Shown: positions 18,216 through 28,279 of the stretch, one piece after another
Position numbering within the stretch: the first letter of the stretch is position 1
How the letters are laid out: every line of letters starts with the position of its first letter
Source: Paenibacillus sp. OVF10
Lineage (GTDB): Bacteria; Bacillota; Bacilli; Paenibacillales; Paenibacillaceae
Assembly: GCA_022836915.1 (NCBI GenBank)
Contig: CP094668.1
Location: 7,068,001 to 7,132,000 of the forward strand
DNA length: 64,000 nt
Reading direction: 5' to 3'
The notes under the pieces: model-generated
Seen by the model: only the letters and a program-made list of their open reading frames with translations
What the model was told of the DNA's origin: nothing
Databases searched by the model: none
Translations under genes and position numbers: made by a program

Positions 18216-18643
18216 GACGCTCTCAGCTTCGCCTTGATCGCGACAGGTCGCCATTGCCTTTGGCTCGGCTCCAAGGTCAAGAGCGGGACGCTCTCGGCTT
18301 CGTCTTGATCGCGGCAGGTCGCCATTGCCTTTGGCTCGGCTCCAAGGTCAAGAGCGGGACGCTCTCGGCTTCGCCTTGGTCGCGACAAGGTCGCCATTGC
18401 CTTTGGCTCGGCTCCAAGGTCAAGAGCGGGACGCTCTCGGCTTTGCCTTGATCGCGGCAGGTCGCCATTGCCTTTGGCTCGGCTCCAAGGTCAAGAGCGG
18501 GACGCTCTCAGCTTCGCCTTGATCGCGACAGGTCGCCATTGCCTTTGGCTCGGCTCCAAGGTCAAGAGCGGGACGCTCTCGGCTTCGCCCTGGTCGCGGC
18601 AAGGTCGCCATTGCCTTTGGCTCGGCTCCGAGGTCAACACCGG
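18216..18643. repeat. 71-bp direct tandem repeat, six units
   Basis: Units begin at GACGCTCT at 18216, 18287, 18358, 18430, 18501 and 18572. Spacing is 71 bases, once 72. The last unit degenerates after 18630. Units differ at a few sites only (TTGATCGCGACAGG versus TTGGTCGCGACAAGG and similar). Each junction contains the hairpin AGAGCG-GGA-CGCTCT, and inside each unit GCGAC-x-GTCGC and CCTTGG/CCAAAGG can pair. 71 is not a multiple of three, and the short open frames it creates on both strands change register each unit, so it is not coding. Confidence 0.9.
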
Positions 18644-18788
18644 GGCGCTCTTGACTCTCAGGGGGACACGACTCCCGATTGCTTTCCTATAAACCTTTTA
18701 ACCAATTTCAACATTTCTATCAGTATAGACCCGAATTCAAAATTTCAACATCTCTTATTATCGGTAGATATCAACGATTTCCTTACTC

Positions 18789-18822
18789 AACAAGAGAACG
18801 GCCAATTGGCCGTTCTCTTGTT
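18789..18822. terminator. Perfect 34-base palindrome after uvrB
   Basis: Seventeen-base arms meeting at AATT, starting AACAAGAGAACGGCC. It lies 41 bases past the uvrB stop and probably ends or protects the uvrB message, although the following T tract is short. Confidence 0.6.
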
Positions 18823-18862
18823 ACAGATCCATCTTAACTGGAGCATATGAGTAAGCAGTATC

Positions 18863-20851
18863 TTATTCAGCGCGAAGTTCCAGCAACGCATCGCGAAGCT
18901 CGGCAGCACGCTCAAACTGCAGGTTTTTGGCTGCATCTTTCATCTCTACCTCTAGGCGCTGAATAAGCGCCTGACGATCTTTCTTCGACATCTTCTCGGC
19001 AGCGCCTGTAAGATAGTCTTTCTTGGATTCGGCAACTTTGGTTGCCTCAATCACATCACGCACTTTTTTGCGAATCGTCTGTGGTGTAATTCCATGTTTC
19101 TCGTTGTACTCGATCTGGATTGCACGACGACGTTCTGTTTCCTTTATCGCTTTATCCATCGAATCCGTCACTTTGTCGCCGTATAGAATAACGCGACCCT
19201 CGCTGTTCCGTGCTGCACGACCAATCGTTTGAATCAGTGAGCGTTCGGAACGCAGGAATCCTTCCTTATCGGCATCCAGTATAGCTACGAGGGATACTTC
19301 GGGCAGATCGAGACCTTCCCGGAGCAAGTTGATTCCGATTAGGACATGGAAAACGCCCAACCTTAAATCACGTAAAATCGCCATCCGTTCCAACGTCTTG
19401 ATCTCGGAGTGCAGATAACGAACCTTGATTCCAACTTCCTTCAGATAATCCGTCAGATCCTCGGACATCTTCTTCGTTAATGTTGTAATCAACACACGCT
19501 CGTCTTTGGCAATCCGGTCGTTAATCTCACCGATCAAGTCATCGATCTGTCCTTTCGTTGGACGCAGTTCAATGATTGGATCAAGCAGTCCGGTTGGACG
19601 GATAATCTGTTGCACCATCGTATCGGTATGCTCAATCTCATAAGGGCCCGGTGTGGCCGATACATAAATAATCTGATCCATCTTGCCTTCGAACTCTTCG
19701 AATTTGAGCGGACGATTATCCAGCGCTGACGGCAGTCGGAAACCATGTTCAACCAATACCGTCTTCCGCGCTTGGTCACCATTGTACATCGCACGGATCT
19801 GTGGCAGAGTCACGTGAGACTCATCGACCACGATCAACATGTCATCCGGAAAGTAATCCATCAGTGTGTATGGGGTATCGCCGCGTTCGCGGAAAGTCAG
19901 TGGACCGGAATAGTTCTCAATCCCCGAACAGAATCCAACTTCCTTCATCATCTCGATATCATACCGTGTGCGCTGCTCCAGTCGCTGAGCCTCCAACAGT
20001 TTCCCCTGTTCACGCAACACTTCAAGACGCTCCTCCAGTTCACGCTCAATGTTCACCAGCGCAACCTTCATCGCCTCTTCTTGTGTTACGAAGTGAGACG
20101 CCGGGAAGATGGCAATATGTTCACGTTCACCAATCAGTTCTCCGGTTAACACATCAATCTCCGTAATTTTCTCGATCTCATCACCAAACAATTCAACCCG
20201 AATTGCATGTTCGCCCTTGGAGGCAGGGAAAATCTCAACAACATCCCCACGAACACGGAACGTACCCCGCACAAAGTTAATATCGTTACGCTGATACTGG
20301 ATCTCTACCAGACGGGACAAAATCTGATTGCGCGGTTTCTCCATGCCTACCCGAAGTGACAACAGCATGCTTGAATACGAGTGCGGTGAACCCAAACCAT
20401 AAATGCAGGATACACTCGCTACAATGATGACGTCCCTGCGTTCAAACAACGAACTTGTCGCTGCGTGCCGCAGTTTGTCGATCTCTTCATTAATACTTGA
20501 ATCCTTCTCGATATACGTATCGGAGGACGGGATATATGCTTCTGGCTGAAAGTAATCATAATAACTGACGAAATACTCAACCATGTTATTAGGGAAAAAA
20601 TCTTTGAACTCACTTGCAAGCTGCGCTGCCAACGTTTTGTTGTGTGCAATAATCAGCGTTGGACGTTGCAGTTGGGCTATCGTCTGGGCTATCGTAAACG
20701 TCTTACCCGTACCCGTTGCACCCAGCAGTGTCTGGTACCTCTTCCTCCTGAACACCCTTCACCAATTCTTTAATGGCTGCCGGCTGATCACCTTGGGAGA
20801 AAACTCTGACTCGATTTCGAACGTTTTGTCGCTCATTATAATATCGCTCAT
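18863..20851 (-). CDS. uvrB: Excinuclease ABC subunit B (frame broken twice near the start)
   Basis: Restored product 663 aa, normal for UvrB. The start ATG at 20849-20851 (MSDIIMSDKTFEIES) is followed by a one-base loss at 20795-20797 and a two-base loss at 20744-20745. Repair gives GDQPAAIKELVKGVQEGKRY joined to QTLLGATGTGKTF. Helicase motifs follow: Walker A GATGTGKT, the beta-hairpin region (YYDYFQPEAYIP), DESHVTLPQ, and QTIGRAARN. The C-terminal UVR motif (FERAAELRDALLELR) binds UvrC/UvrA. The rest of the gene is intact, so the breaks are probably sequence errors. Confidence 0.94.
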
Positions 20852-21020
20852 TGCCGTATCTCACCCTATCGTCTAAAATAATAGTCACTATATATTGTCG
20901 AAGTTCCCCGAATTTTCATATGGGAAAACTTATAGTAATAGGAATATTTGTTCCCGTTTAATTATACCTCGTTCGTTTTAGTGATGCAAACGTGAAATGA
21001 AGATAGGAGTGGGTTAATTT

Positions 21021-21818
21021 ATGGATATTGCGACACTTATCGGTATTATTGCCGGAATTGCCGCAGTCATTAGCGGTTTTTTGTGGGAAGGCGGCCAATT
21101 GTCCGGTCTCCTGCAAAAAACGGCTGCTTTAATTGTATTCGGTGGAACGATTGCTGCTGTGGTTGCCAGTTTCCCGGCGCATCGCCTTCGTACGATTCCA
21201 GCTGCCCTGCGTATGGCTTTTGGACGTAACAACAATGAATCAGGCTTATGGGTCGAAGAACTGGTGGAGATGTCTTCAATCGCACGCCGCTCAGGTGTAC
21301 TTGCATTGGAACGCAAGGTTATGGATCATCCGCATCCATTTTTACAAGACGGAATTCAGATGGTTGTTGATGGTACCGATCAGGATGTGGTTCGCCAGAT
21401 CCTGGAGATGGAGATTGACTCCATTGAACAAAAACATGAGGGTTATGCCAAAATATTCGAATCCGCTGGTGGTTACGCCCCAACCATGGGAATCATCGGA
21501 ACCGTGATGGGACTTATTCAGGTACTTGGCAGTTTAACCGATCCAACCGGACTCGGACCTGCCATTGCTGTTGCCTTTACCGCAACCCTGTATGGGGTCG
21601 CCAGTGCCAATCTTATCTTTTTGCCCATTGCCTCCAAGATCAAATCGAGAGGTGCCGACGAAGTGCAGACCATGGAAATGCTTCTCGAAGGTGTACTTGC
21701 CATTCAGAACGGTGAGAATCCCCAGCTTGTACGCAAAAGACTGGAGTCTTTCACCCTCACGCATCGTCAGCATATACGCCCCCTAGCAAAGGAGGGATTG
21801 GATGAGTCGGCGCAGTAA
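21021..21818 (+). CDS. motA: Flagellar motor stator protein MotA (or MotP)
   Basis: 265 aa with four hydrophobic segments and the large cytoplasmic loop between the second and third (residues about 60-150) that contacts the rotor protein FliG. The loop contains charged residues, and GGYAPTMGIIGTVMGLIQVL plus the last helix match MotA/MotP/ExbB ion channel subunits. The ribosome site AGGAG is 11 bases upstream. It overlaps the MotB-like gene by 17 bases, as stator pairs usually do. Whether the coupling ion is H+ or Na+ cannot be told from sequence alone. Confidence 0.88.
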   Translation: MDIATLIGIIAGIAAVISGFLWEGGQLSGLLQKTAALIVFGGTIAAVVASFPAHRLRTIPAALRMAFGRNNNESGLWVEELVEMSSIARRSGVLALERKVMDHPHPFLQDGIQMVVDGTDQDVVRQILEMEIDSIEQKHEGYAKIFESAGGYAPTMGIIGTVMGLIQVLGSLTDPTGLGPAIAVAFTATLYGVASANLIFLPIASKIKSRGADEVQTMEMLLEGVLAIQNGENPQLVRKRLESFTLTHRQHIRPLAKEGLDESAQ

Positions 21819-22644
21819 ACGGCGCGGAAAACGTGAAACTATCGATCATCGGGATCGCTGGATGATTACTTATGCCGATCTCATAACCCTGCTTTTGATC
21901 TTTTTTGTCATCATGTATGCCATGAGCAATCTGGATTCCGGTAAATATGACGTCGTTACTCAATCATTACAAAATACATTTAATGCATCCGACTCTATCC
22001 TTGAGCTTGGTGAGGGTCTCGGGGAGAAACCCGGTCAAACGATTACAGAGACTCCACCATCCGGAATTCAAGGTGAAGATTCTTCAAAAGGCGAAGGAAA
22101 CCCTTCCGATTCCGGAACTGCAACGCCAGATGATGATGACAAGCCCCTCACAGAACGGGAAGAACAGTTCAGATCACAGGAGCAGGAATTGCAAAATCTG
22201 TTCAATGTGATTACCCAATATATCGAGGATAATAAACTGGAAAATCAGATTTTTGTTGCGGACAAGCCACAGGGCCTATCCATTACCCTCAGTGACCGCT
22301 TCCTGTTTGATCAGGGCCAGGCCGCTCTAAAGGACGGTGCAGCACCAACGCTCAGTAAACTTGCCAGCCTGTTTCGGGATCTGAATACCGTTGTCAGCAT
22401 CGAAGGACATACGGACAATATTCCGGTCGGGGCCAACTCCACGTACAAAGACAACTGGGAACTTTCCGGGGAACGTGCACTGTCTGTATTACGATTTTTT
22501 CTGGATACAGAGAAACTTAACCCGGACGGCTTCCAGTATGCCGGATATGCGGATACGCGCCCAACGGGTGACAACACCACAGCCGCCGGAAGACAAAAGA
22601 ACCGTCGGGTTGAAATAACGGTCCTTCGTCAACTCCAACCTTAA
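21802..22644 (+). CDS. motB: Flagellar motor stator protein MotB (or MotS)
   Basis: 280 aa. A basic N terminus is followed by one membrane helix, RWMITYADLITLLLIFFVIM, whose Asp26 is the ion-carrying residue. A low-complexity, acidic linker (residues about 75-120) leads to an OmpA-like peptidoglycan-binding domain with the typical GHTDN and ELSGERA motifs. It forms the stator with the preceding MotA-like protein, anchored in the wall. The pair stands alone here, away from the flagellar genes at the right end of the window. Confidence 0.9.
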   Translation: MSRRSKRRGKRETIDHRDRWMITYADLITLLLIFFVIMYAMSNLDSGKYDVVTQSLQNTFNASDSILELGEGLGEKPGQTITETPPSGIQGEDSSKGEGNPSDSGTATPDDDDKPLTEREEQFRSQEQELQNLFNVITQYIEDNKLENQIFVADKPQGLSITLSDRFLFDQGQAALKDGAAPTLSKLASLFRDLNTVVSIEGHTDNIPVGANSTYKDNWELSGERALSVLRFFLDTEKLNPDGFQYAGYADTRPTGDNTTAAGRQKNRRVEITVLRQLQP

Positions 22645-22680
22645 TCATCAATATCTCACATAATGCATCATTCCTTATGC

Positions 22681-22730
22681 AAAGAAAGCACGCTCTAACT
22701 GAATTCAATTCAGCAGAGCGTGCTTTCTTT
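22681..22730. terminator. Bidirectional terminator between motB and the ABC permease gene
   Basis: Sixteen-base perfect arms (AAAGAAAGCACGCTCT, 22681-22696; complement at 22715-22730) with A and T tracts on both sides. It serves the convergent genes. Confidence 0.88.
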
Positions 22731-22743
22731 ATGTCGTATTACC

Positions 22744-23921
22744 TTATGCCTCTACTCCTGGCTGGCTAGGGCGTAGAATCGCAGAGCCTACGGTCAGTAA
22801 AATAGCAGCCATGCCAAACAAAATCAATAGTGGCAATGTGATATCCGACAATGTACCGCCAGCAGAGATCGTTTCCACCGCCTGAATCGCCCATTTCTGT
22901 GGAACGAAGTTGGCGAGCTTTTGCATATAATCCGGCATCAACGAGATCGGCCAGAAACAACCACCTATCATGCAGGTTGGCATAATGACAAGTGAATTCA
23001 GCATGTTGGCATTTTTGGGATTACGGATTAATCCTGCCACGGTACTTGCGATCCCCATGGAGACCAGCATAAATGCGGCCAAGATGATGAAATGAATGCC
23101 AAAAGGAATACCGGCATCATAATGCAGCAACCACCTGCTGACTCCCAAAACCAGAACAATCTGAATCATACCAATGACAAAGCTGCCGAGGAAATTACCA
23201 AGCGCAATCTCATATGCACGGACGGGTGCCGTATATACTCTGGCCATCGTACGTTTCCTGCGATCTTCCATTATCACAGCCACTGCACTAGTCAGCAGCC
23301 CCATCATAAACATAATTGTAAATCCAGTCACATTGTTCAGGCCTGGCTTGGGATAGATCTGCAGATCGGTGACTTCACCAGCAACCTGATGTTTTCCTAT
23401 CTCCTGTAAAAGCTGTTCAAATGGCTTATGTGTACTCGATAGTATGTCAGTCTCACTTGAAACAGGACCTGCGGCCACCTTAACAGCTGAAGCAGATTGT
23501 TGCAATCCGCTCGTCAAACCTTCAACTGCTGCTCGTAGGGTATAGGAACTTTCACTTATACGCAGTTCCACCAATTGAATTTCGGTTGGCTTTCCTTGTA
23601 ACAGATCCTCCGTATAATGTACCGGAATGATGATGCCAGAACTTCCTTTTTGCTGAGCGATGGCTTCCTTCACTTCTGCTTGGTTGTTCATCGGCTTGAG
23701 CAGATACTCCTCTTTGCCAGCAAGTTCATGAATCATCCATGTCCCTGCCACCCTCCATCCTCATTGACATAGGGAATAACAGTACGTGCACTCTGCTCGC
23801 TTCCAAAAAGAGCAACCGCTCCTGTAATCACCAGGCAAGGCAGAAGTAGAAACGTAATGAAGCCCATTTTACGGCCAAGTGTACGTCTAATCATCAACCA
23901 GGCGATGTGTAGACTATTCAT
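22744..23921 (-). CDS. ABC-2 type permease, LnrN-like (frame broken once)
   Basis: Restored 392 aa. N-terminal membrane helix (MGFITFLLLPCLVITGAVAL), a large extracytoplasmic region, then five or six helices in the C-terminal half, the ABC2_membrane_3 layout. The frame is lost at 23743-23745. One added base joins PYVNEDGGWQG to TWMIHELAGKEE. It overlaps the upstream permease by eight bases and is last in an ATPase-permease-permease operon. Order, sizes and the adjacent NarL-type two-component genes resemble B. subtilis lnrLMN (yfiLMN), which exports or resists linear polyene antibiotics. The substrate here is unknown. Confidence 0.8.
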
Positions 23922-25110
23922 ATCGGTATCCTGCCTTTCTATAGATCAATCCTGAGATGAACAGTAATACAGCGCATACCACGCCTAACATCAGAATGCT
24001 ATATACAATCTCTCGTACAGGTGCATCCAGCATCATTCTCAGAAAACTTTGGAGCGCCCAGTGGTTAACCGTAAATTCGCTAATCCGTTGTACAAAATCA
24101 ATCGGAATGGGCGTGAACCCACCGCTAATAAATGTCATTGCAACGATGATACCTTGGATGGTTGCGCTGGCCGATGCCGAGCTTTTGCATACCAATGCCA
24201 CGATCACGCCAAGGGTCATTGATGCCAATGTGATACATACACAAGTGAGCACAATATACCAAGGATGCGTTCCCCAATCTACACCATAGAACCAATACGT
24301 CATAAGTATGATCGTTGTTGCTTGTAAGAAAGCGAGCAGACTATTACCTGCAATTTTGCCAGCGAAAATAACTCCATTGCCTATAGGCGCAGCCTGAAGG
24401 CGAATTAACGTTTTGTTATCACGCTCTCCAAAAAGGCTGGTACTTGTTGTCATGCCTGAGTACAACATGAACATCGCCAGCATGGAAGCTGCATAGTATT
24501 GGGAGGCACTATACGCCGTACCTGTCTTACCGGGATTAGTGACAGCAATAGAGGTGGAATTCGCCGTACCAGACTCCGAAGCAGAGGCCATGGCAGTAGT
24601 CACTTCCCGACCGAGCACTTTGGTAATCGCCATATGTCGGTTCCATTCATCCGTAAAACGTGTGAACAAAGTTTCACCCAAGGTATTAAGTGTGTTGTCC
24701 TTTCCTCGTATCCACTGTAACCTGGCCTCTTTCCCCGTCATCACGTTTTGCTCAAAATCCGAAGGAATCATTACAGCAAAGTCTAGCTTGCCGGTACGCA
24801 GCGAATGGACTGCCTCTTCTTCTGTCGTAAAGTTCTGCACCTGGACCATCTCAGCTACCGCCGGGGAATTCACGAATGTATCCAGTGCTTGATTAACCGT
24901 ACTTGATCCTCCACCAGATTCAGTATTCAAATGGATGATTCCCACACGTACAGTATCCGGAATAACATCCTCCGCCGTACCCATCGTACTGGAAAGTGCC
25001 GTACCCAATATAAAAATCAGTAACAACGGCAAAATGAACAGGTTTAACACTACAGATCGAATCTTAAGAATACGCCTCAATTCAAAGATGCAAATATGCC
25101 ATATATTCAT
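23914..25110 (-). CDS. ABC-2 type permease, LnrM-like
   Basis: 398 aa, intact. One N-terminal helix (VVLNLFILPLLLIFILGTAL), an extracytoplasmic domain of about 180 residues, then a block of helices with ASMTLGVIVALVC and FISGGFTPI, as in ABC2_membrane_3 exporters. It pairs with the following permease, and both use the ATPase encoded at 25123. Confidence 0.82.
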   Translation of the reverse strand: MNIWHICIFELRRILKIRSVVLNLFILPLLLIFILGTALSSTMGTAEDVIPDTVRVGIIHLNTESGGGSSTVNQALDTFVNSPAVAEMVQVQNFTTEEEAVHSLRTGKLDFAVMIPSDFEQNVMTGKEARLQWIRGKDNTLNTLGETLFTRFTDEWNRHMAITKVLGREVTTAMASASESGTANSTSIAVTNPGKTGTAYSASQYYAASMLAMFMLYSGMTTSTSLFGERDNKTLIRLQAAPIGNGVIFAGKIAGNSLLAFLQATTIILMTYWFYGVDWGTHPWYIVLTCVCITLASMTLGVIVALVCKSSASASATIQGIIVAMTFISGGFTPIPIDFVQRISEFTVNHWALQSFLRMMLDAPVREIVYSILMLGVVCAVLLFISGLIYRKAGYRYE

Positions 25111-25122
25111 CTCTTGTTCCCC

Positions 25123-26058
25123 CTAGTCCCGAAGCGTACGCCCGGTCAGATTGAGGAACAACGTTTCCAGATCCGGCTCTTCGACCTTGAGCGACTGAAT
25201 GGATATTTCATGTTTGCTGCAAATGAAGAGCAGATCCTGGAGATCCTGCTGTGCCGAAGGCAGCGTAATGGTCAGTGTATTCTCTGAAACGTCTACCATC
25301 CGTACGCGGGGGTGAAGTTTCAGTTCTTCTACGACGTCGGCACCGATACCGGAAGTGGAGAGCACTACTTTTTCCTCCGATGCTACCCGTTCTCTCAGCT
25401 CTGCTTCAGTCCCACAGGCAATAATTCGCCCCTGATCCATAATCGCAACCCGGTGACTAATCGCCGCCACTTCCTCCATGTAATGACTTGTATATATGAT
25501 CGTTGAACCCATCTTGTTAAGTGTGCGTACCGATTCAAGAATATGATTCCGAGATTGCGGATCAATGCCAACTGTCGGTTCATCCATGATAATTAGATCC
25601 GGGCGATGTGTAATCGCACATGCGATGTTTAACCTGCGTTTCATACCACCAGAGAAGGTCGAGGGGGCATCCTTTGCTTTATCCTGCAACCCTACAAATT
25701 CAAGGGACTCCTGCACTCTTTCCTTAAGCAATTTTCCACGCAGTCCATACAGTCTGGCAAAAAAGGTCACATTCTCCGCAGCAGACATGGTTTCGTATAA
25801 AGCCAGATCCTGCGGCACCAGTCCAATCTTGCGCTTTACTTCAAGCGGTCGCTCCTTGACCGAGATCCCATCTAATCTGATTTCACCCTGATCCATATTC
25901 AGGAGCCCTGCAATCATGCTGATGGTGGTACTTTTTCCTGCTCCATTGGGACCAAGCAATCCAAAAATCTCGCCTTTGCCAACACTAAGGTTCAAATGAT
26001 CCACGGACAGCTTGCTGCCGTATCGTTTTACTACATGATCTACTTCAAGTATGCCCAT
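25123..26058 (-). CDS. ABC transporter ATPase, LnrL-like
   Basis: 311 aa, the same size as LnrL. Walker A GPNGAGKST at about residues 36-44, Q-loop LVPQDLALY, signature FSGGMKRRLNIA, Walker B LIIMDEPTVGID, H-loop YTSHYMEE. The C-terminal 80 residues form the extension seen in drug-exporter ATPases of the DrrA/CcmA type. First gene of the minus-strand operon, divergent from the two-component genes at 26270. Confidence 0.85.
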   Translation of the reverse strand: MGILEVDHVVKRYGSKLSVDHLNLSVGKGEIFGLLGPNGAGKSTTISMIAGLLNMDQGEIRLDGISVKERPLEVKRKIGLVPQDLALYETMSAAENVTFFARLYGLRGKLLKERVQESLEFVGLQDKAKDAPSTFSGGMKRRLNIACAITHRPDLIIMDEPTVGIDPQSRNHILESVRTLNKMGSTIIYTSHYMEEVAAISHRVAIMDQGRIIACGTEAELRERVASEEKVVLSTSGIGADVVEELKLHPRVRMVDVSENTLTITLPSAQQDLQDLLFICSKHEISIQSLKVEEPDLETLFLNLTGRTLRD

Positions 26059-26154
26059 CCCTTATACGCCCCTTTTCCGTTTCGGCTTCCGCCGCTGGAT
26101 TTCATAATTTTATTGTAACGGATCGCAATCTGTAGCGAAGGTACGAAAAGTCAT

Positions 26155-26187
26155 GAATCGAAGGTGACTTAAGTCATCTCCTGATTC
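26155..26187. promoter_or_regulatory. Candidate operator in the divergent exporter/two-component region
   Basis: AGGTGACTTAAGTCATCT (26162-26179) is palindromic at 16 of 18 positions and lies inside an outer GAATC...GATTC pair. It sits just upstream of a TATAAT at 26203-26208 that fits a -10 for the sensor kinase gene. The place and symmetry suit binding by the response regulator encoded at 27487. Binding itself is inference. Confidence 0.5.
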
Positions 26188-26269
26188 GAATGCTGCTTAT
26201 GGTATAATCAAGGGCGCATTACCAAGAGATTTTCTACTCCACTTTTTATATAAAGGATGTCATTTACAT

Positions 26270-27478
26270 ATGCCGATGCGGTTTCTGCAATACGGATTAA
26301 TTATCGTTCCAGCAGTACTGTACATGTTGATGCTGCCCTTGGAAAACGAAGCCGTCTACACCCTGCATATCATCATCGCGCTTGGACTCTCCGTGTGGAA
26401 AGATTTCAACCGTTCAAGTACACAGCAATGGCTGTTGCTTCTGGCCGAAATACTCTGGAGCTGCTGGCTGATTGTTTCGTATGGACCGTTTCTGCTATTC
26501 CTCTCTATCCGTGCTCTACGTATATATATACAGACTGGAGGGAAGTCGGAGATGGTTGATGTTTGCGATTCAGCTCGTTGCTAACAATGTCGCTTTGCAT
26601 TGGCATTATTCTGTCCCACAGGCATCGCAGCCAGGGTTAACCACACTAAATACAACCGCCACTGCATTACTCTCCACAGAGACAATTGCGATGGTTCTTG
26701 GCAACCTGCTTCTGCTCATCACAGCGGCTCTGTCCTGGCAGGGATCAAGAACGGCGAGCAGCCGCGGACAACTGGAACAAGTCTATGACGAGCTCCGCAG
26801 CAAACATTACGAGCTACAAGAAGCGCGTGCGCAGCTGCTGTTATTTACAAAGCAACTTGAAGGAGTGGCTCAGGCAGAGGAACGTACCCGTATCTCCAGA
26901 CAGCTTCATGACGATATCGGGCATCGACTGATTCGCACCAAAATGATGTCGGAAGCCGCCCTGCTGACCCTTCCCTGAATATGGAACAAGGAACGGAAAT
27001 GGTGAGACAGATTCGCGATCAATTGGCCGATAGTATGGATGATATGCGCAGCACACTGCACAAACTGCAACCTAATTCCTATGCATCCGAAGCCTACGCC
27101 CTGGATCGTCTCCTAGAGGAAGTGGGCAGAGATACCGGCGTGAAGACAAATTATGAAGTTCATGGCCCATCTCATGTGCTGTATCCCAGCATACAGATCG
27201 TTCTGTTCAAAAATGCCAAAGAAGCCTTGACCAATGCCCTGCGACATGGAAATGCTTCTTCGATCACAGTGGAGTTGGTATTCGGGGATCAAGAAGTGTG
27301 TATGAGTGTGAGTAATGATGGCAAAATCAATCCTCATTCTTCCAAGCGAAATGGCATAGGACAGGAAGGCATGCTTCTGCGCACACAAATGGTGGGAGGA
27401 GTCCTGGAGATTCAATCAGCTTATCCGTATACAGTGATTACACGCATTCCATTAACGAACCAGATGGATATACTCTGA
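26270..27478 (+). CDS. Sensor histidine kinase of the HisKA_3/NarX-like type, LnrJ-like (frame broken twice)
   Basis: Restored 403 aa, close to the size of LnrJ. The N-terminal half has about five hydrophobic helices and no large sensor domain, as in cell-envelope-stress kinases. A coiled region leads to the phosphoacceptor His in RISRQLHDDIGHRL, and the ATPase domain has the N box KNAKEALTNALRHG and a G box (GIGQEGMLLR). Frame slips: two bases missing between about 26537 and 26555, and one at 26973-26975, where an added C joins AALLTLP to LNMEQGTE. The start at 26270 follows AAGGATG. Confidence 0.82.
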
Positions 27479-27486
27479 AAAAGGAA

Positions 27487-28188
27487 GTGAATGTTTTCAT
27501 GTCCAAACGGAATGATGTGAACCAAAACAATGATTCAGCCCAACTCCCACTTATTCGGCTGATTCTCGCCGACGATGATTACTTCATTCGTGAGAGCCTG
27601 AAAGTGCTGCTCGGACTGGACTCCGGCATTCACGTTACAGGCACAGCCTCAAATGGACAGGAAGCGTTGGAATTGCTTGAAGCAGGAACGCCTGCGGACG
27701 TGGTGTTGATGGATATTCGGATGCCGGAATGTGACGGAGTTGAAGGCACCAAACGCATCAAGTCATGTTTTCCTGAAATCCAGGTGCTCATGCTGACTAC
27801 GTTTGACGACGATGAGTATATTATTCAGGCATTGCAGAATGGAGCAAGCGGTTATTTGCTCAAAAATGTTCCACCCGAGCGGATCATTCAAGGCATCAAG
27901 ACCGTACATAACGGCGATATGTTAATCCATCCGGATATTGCCCGCAAATTGGCAGGCCTTCTTCGTCCCGCTGCGATTCCCCTGACACAGAACCCAATCG
28001 AAGCCTATGGATTGACACGTATGGAGCTGGCGGTTGCCGAGGCCATATCGGAGGGGTTGTCCAATAAGGAAATTGCCGCCAAACTGTTCCTCAGTGAAGG
28101 CACAGTCAAAAACTACGTCACGGATATTCTCGGCAAGCTGAGCTTGCGTGATCGGACCCAAATCGCCATCTTTATGTTAAAACAATAA
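27487..28188 (+). CDS. NarL/FixJ-family response regulator, LnrK-like
   Basis: 233 aa. The receiver domain (about 22-140) has the acidic pair in LADDD, phosphoacceptor Asp76 in VVLMDIRMP, the switch Thr in LMLTTFDD and Lys in YLLKN. The LuxR-type helix-turn-helix is at about 170-230 (LTRMELAVAEAISEGLSNKEIAAKLFLSEGTVKNYV). It lies eight bases after the kinase gene. Likely target: the divergent exporter operon. Confidence 0.9.
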   Translation: MNVFMSKRNDVNQNNDSAQLPLIRLILADDDYFIRESLKVLLGLDSGIHVTGTASNGQEALELLEAGTPADVVLMDIRMPECDGVEGTKRIKSCFPEIQVLMLTTFDDDEYIIQALQNGASGYLLKNVPPERIIQGIKTVHNGDMLIHPDIARKLAGLLRPAAIPLTQNPIEAYGLTRMELAVAEAISEGLSNKEIAAKLFLSEGTVKNYVTDILGKLSLRDRTQIAIFMLKQ

Positions 28189-28189
28189 C

Positions 28190-28237
28190 AAAAAAGGTAT
28201 TTCCCTTGCCTGCGACGGCGTTAGGAAATACCTTTTT
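28190..28237. terminator. Bidirectional terminator after the response regulator gene
   Basis: AAAAAGGTATTTCC (28191-28204) pairs with GGAAATACCTTTTT (28224-28237). Shared with the convergent minJ-like gene. Confidence 0.85.
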
Positions 28238-28279
28238 CATTGCTTGATTTATGCAAACATACTTCATCACGTATGCTAG

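Noticed and set aside
18216..18643. CRISPR array
   Set aside because: Direct repeats are contiguous with no unique spacers, units are too long, and no cas genes are near.
18203..18692. Several 60-75 codon frames on both strands in the tandem array
   Set aside because: The unit length of 71 shifts the frame each repeat, so these frames are by-products of repetition, with no start signals.
18789..18822. Attachment or recombination site
   Set aside because: It is a simple perfect palindrome placed just after uvrB with no integrase gene nearby; a transcript-end hairpin is the simpler reading.
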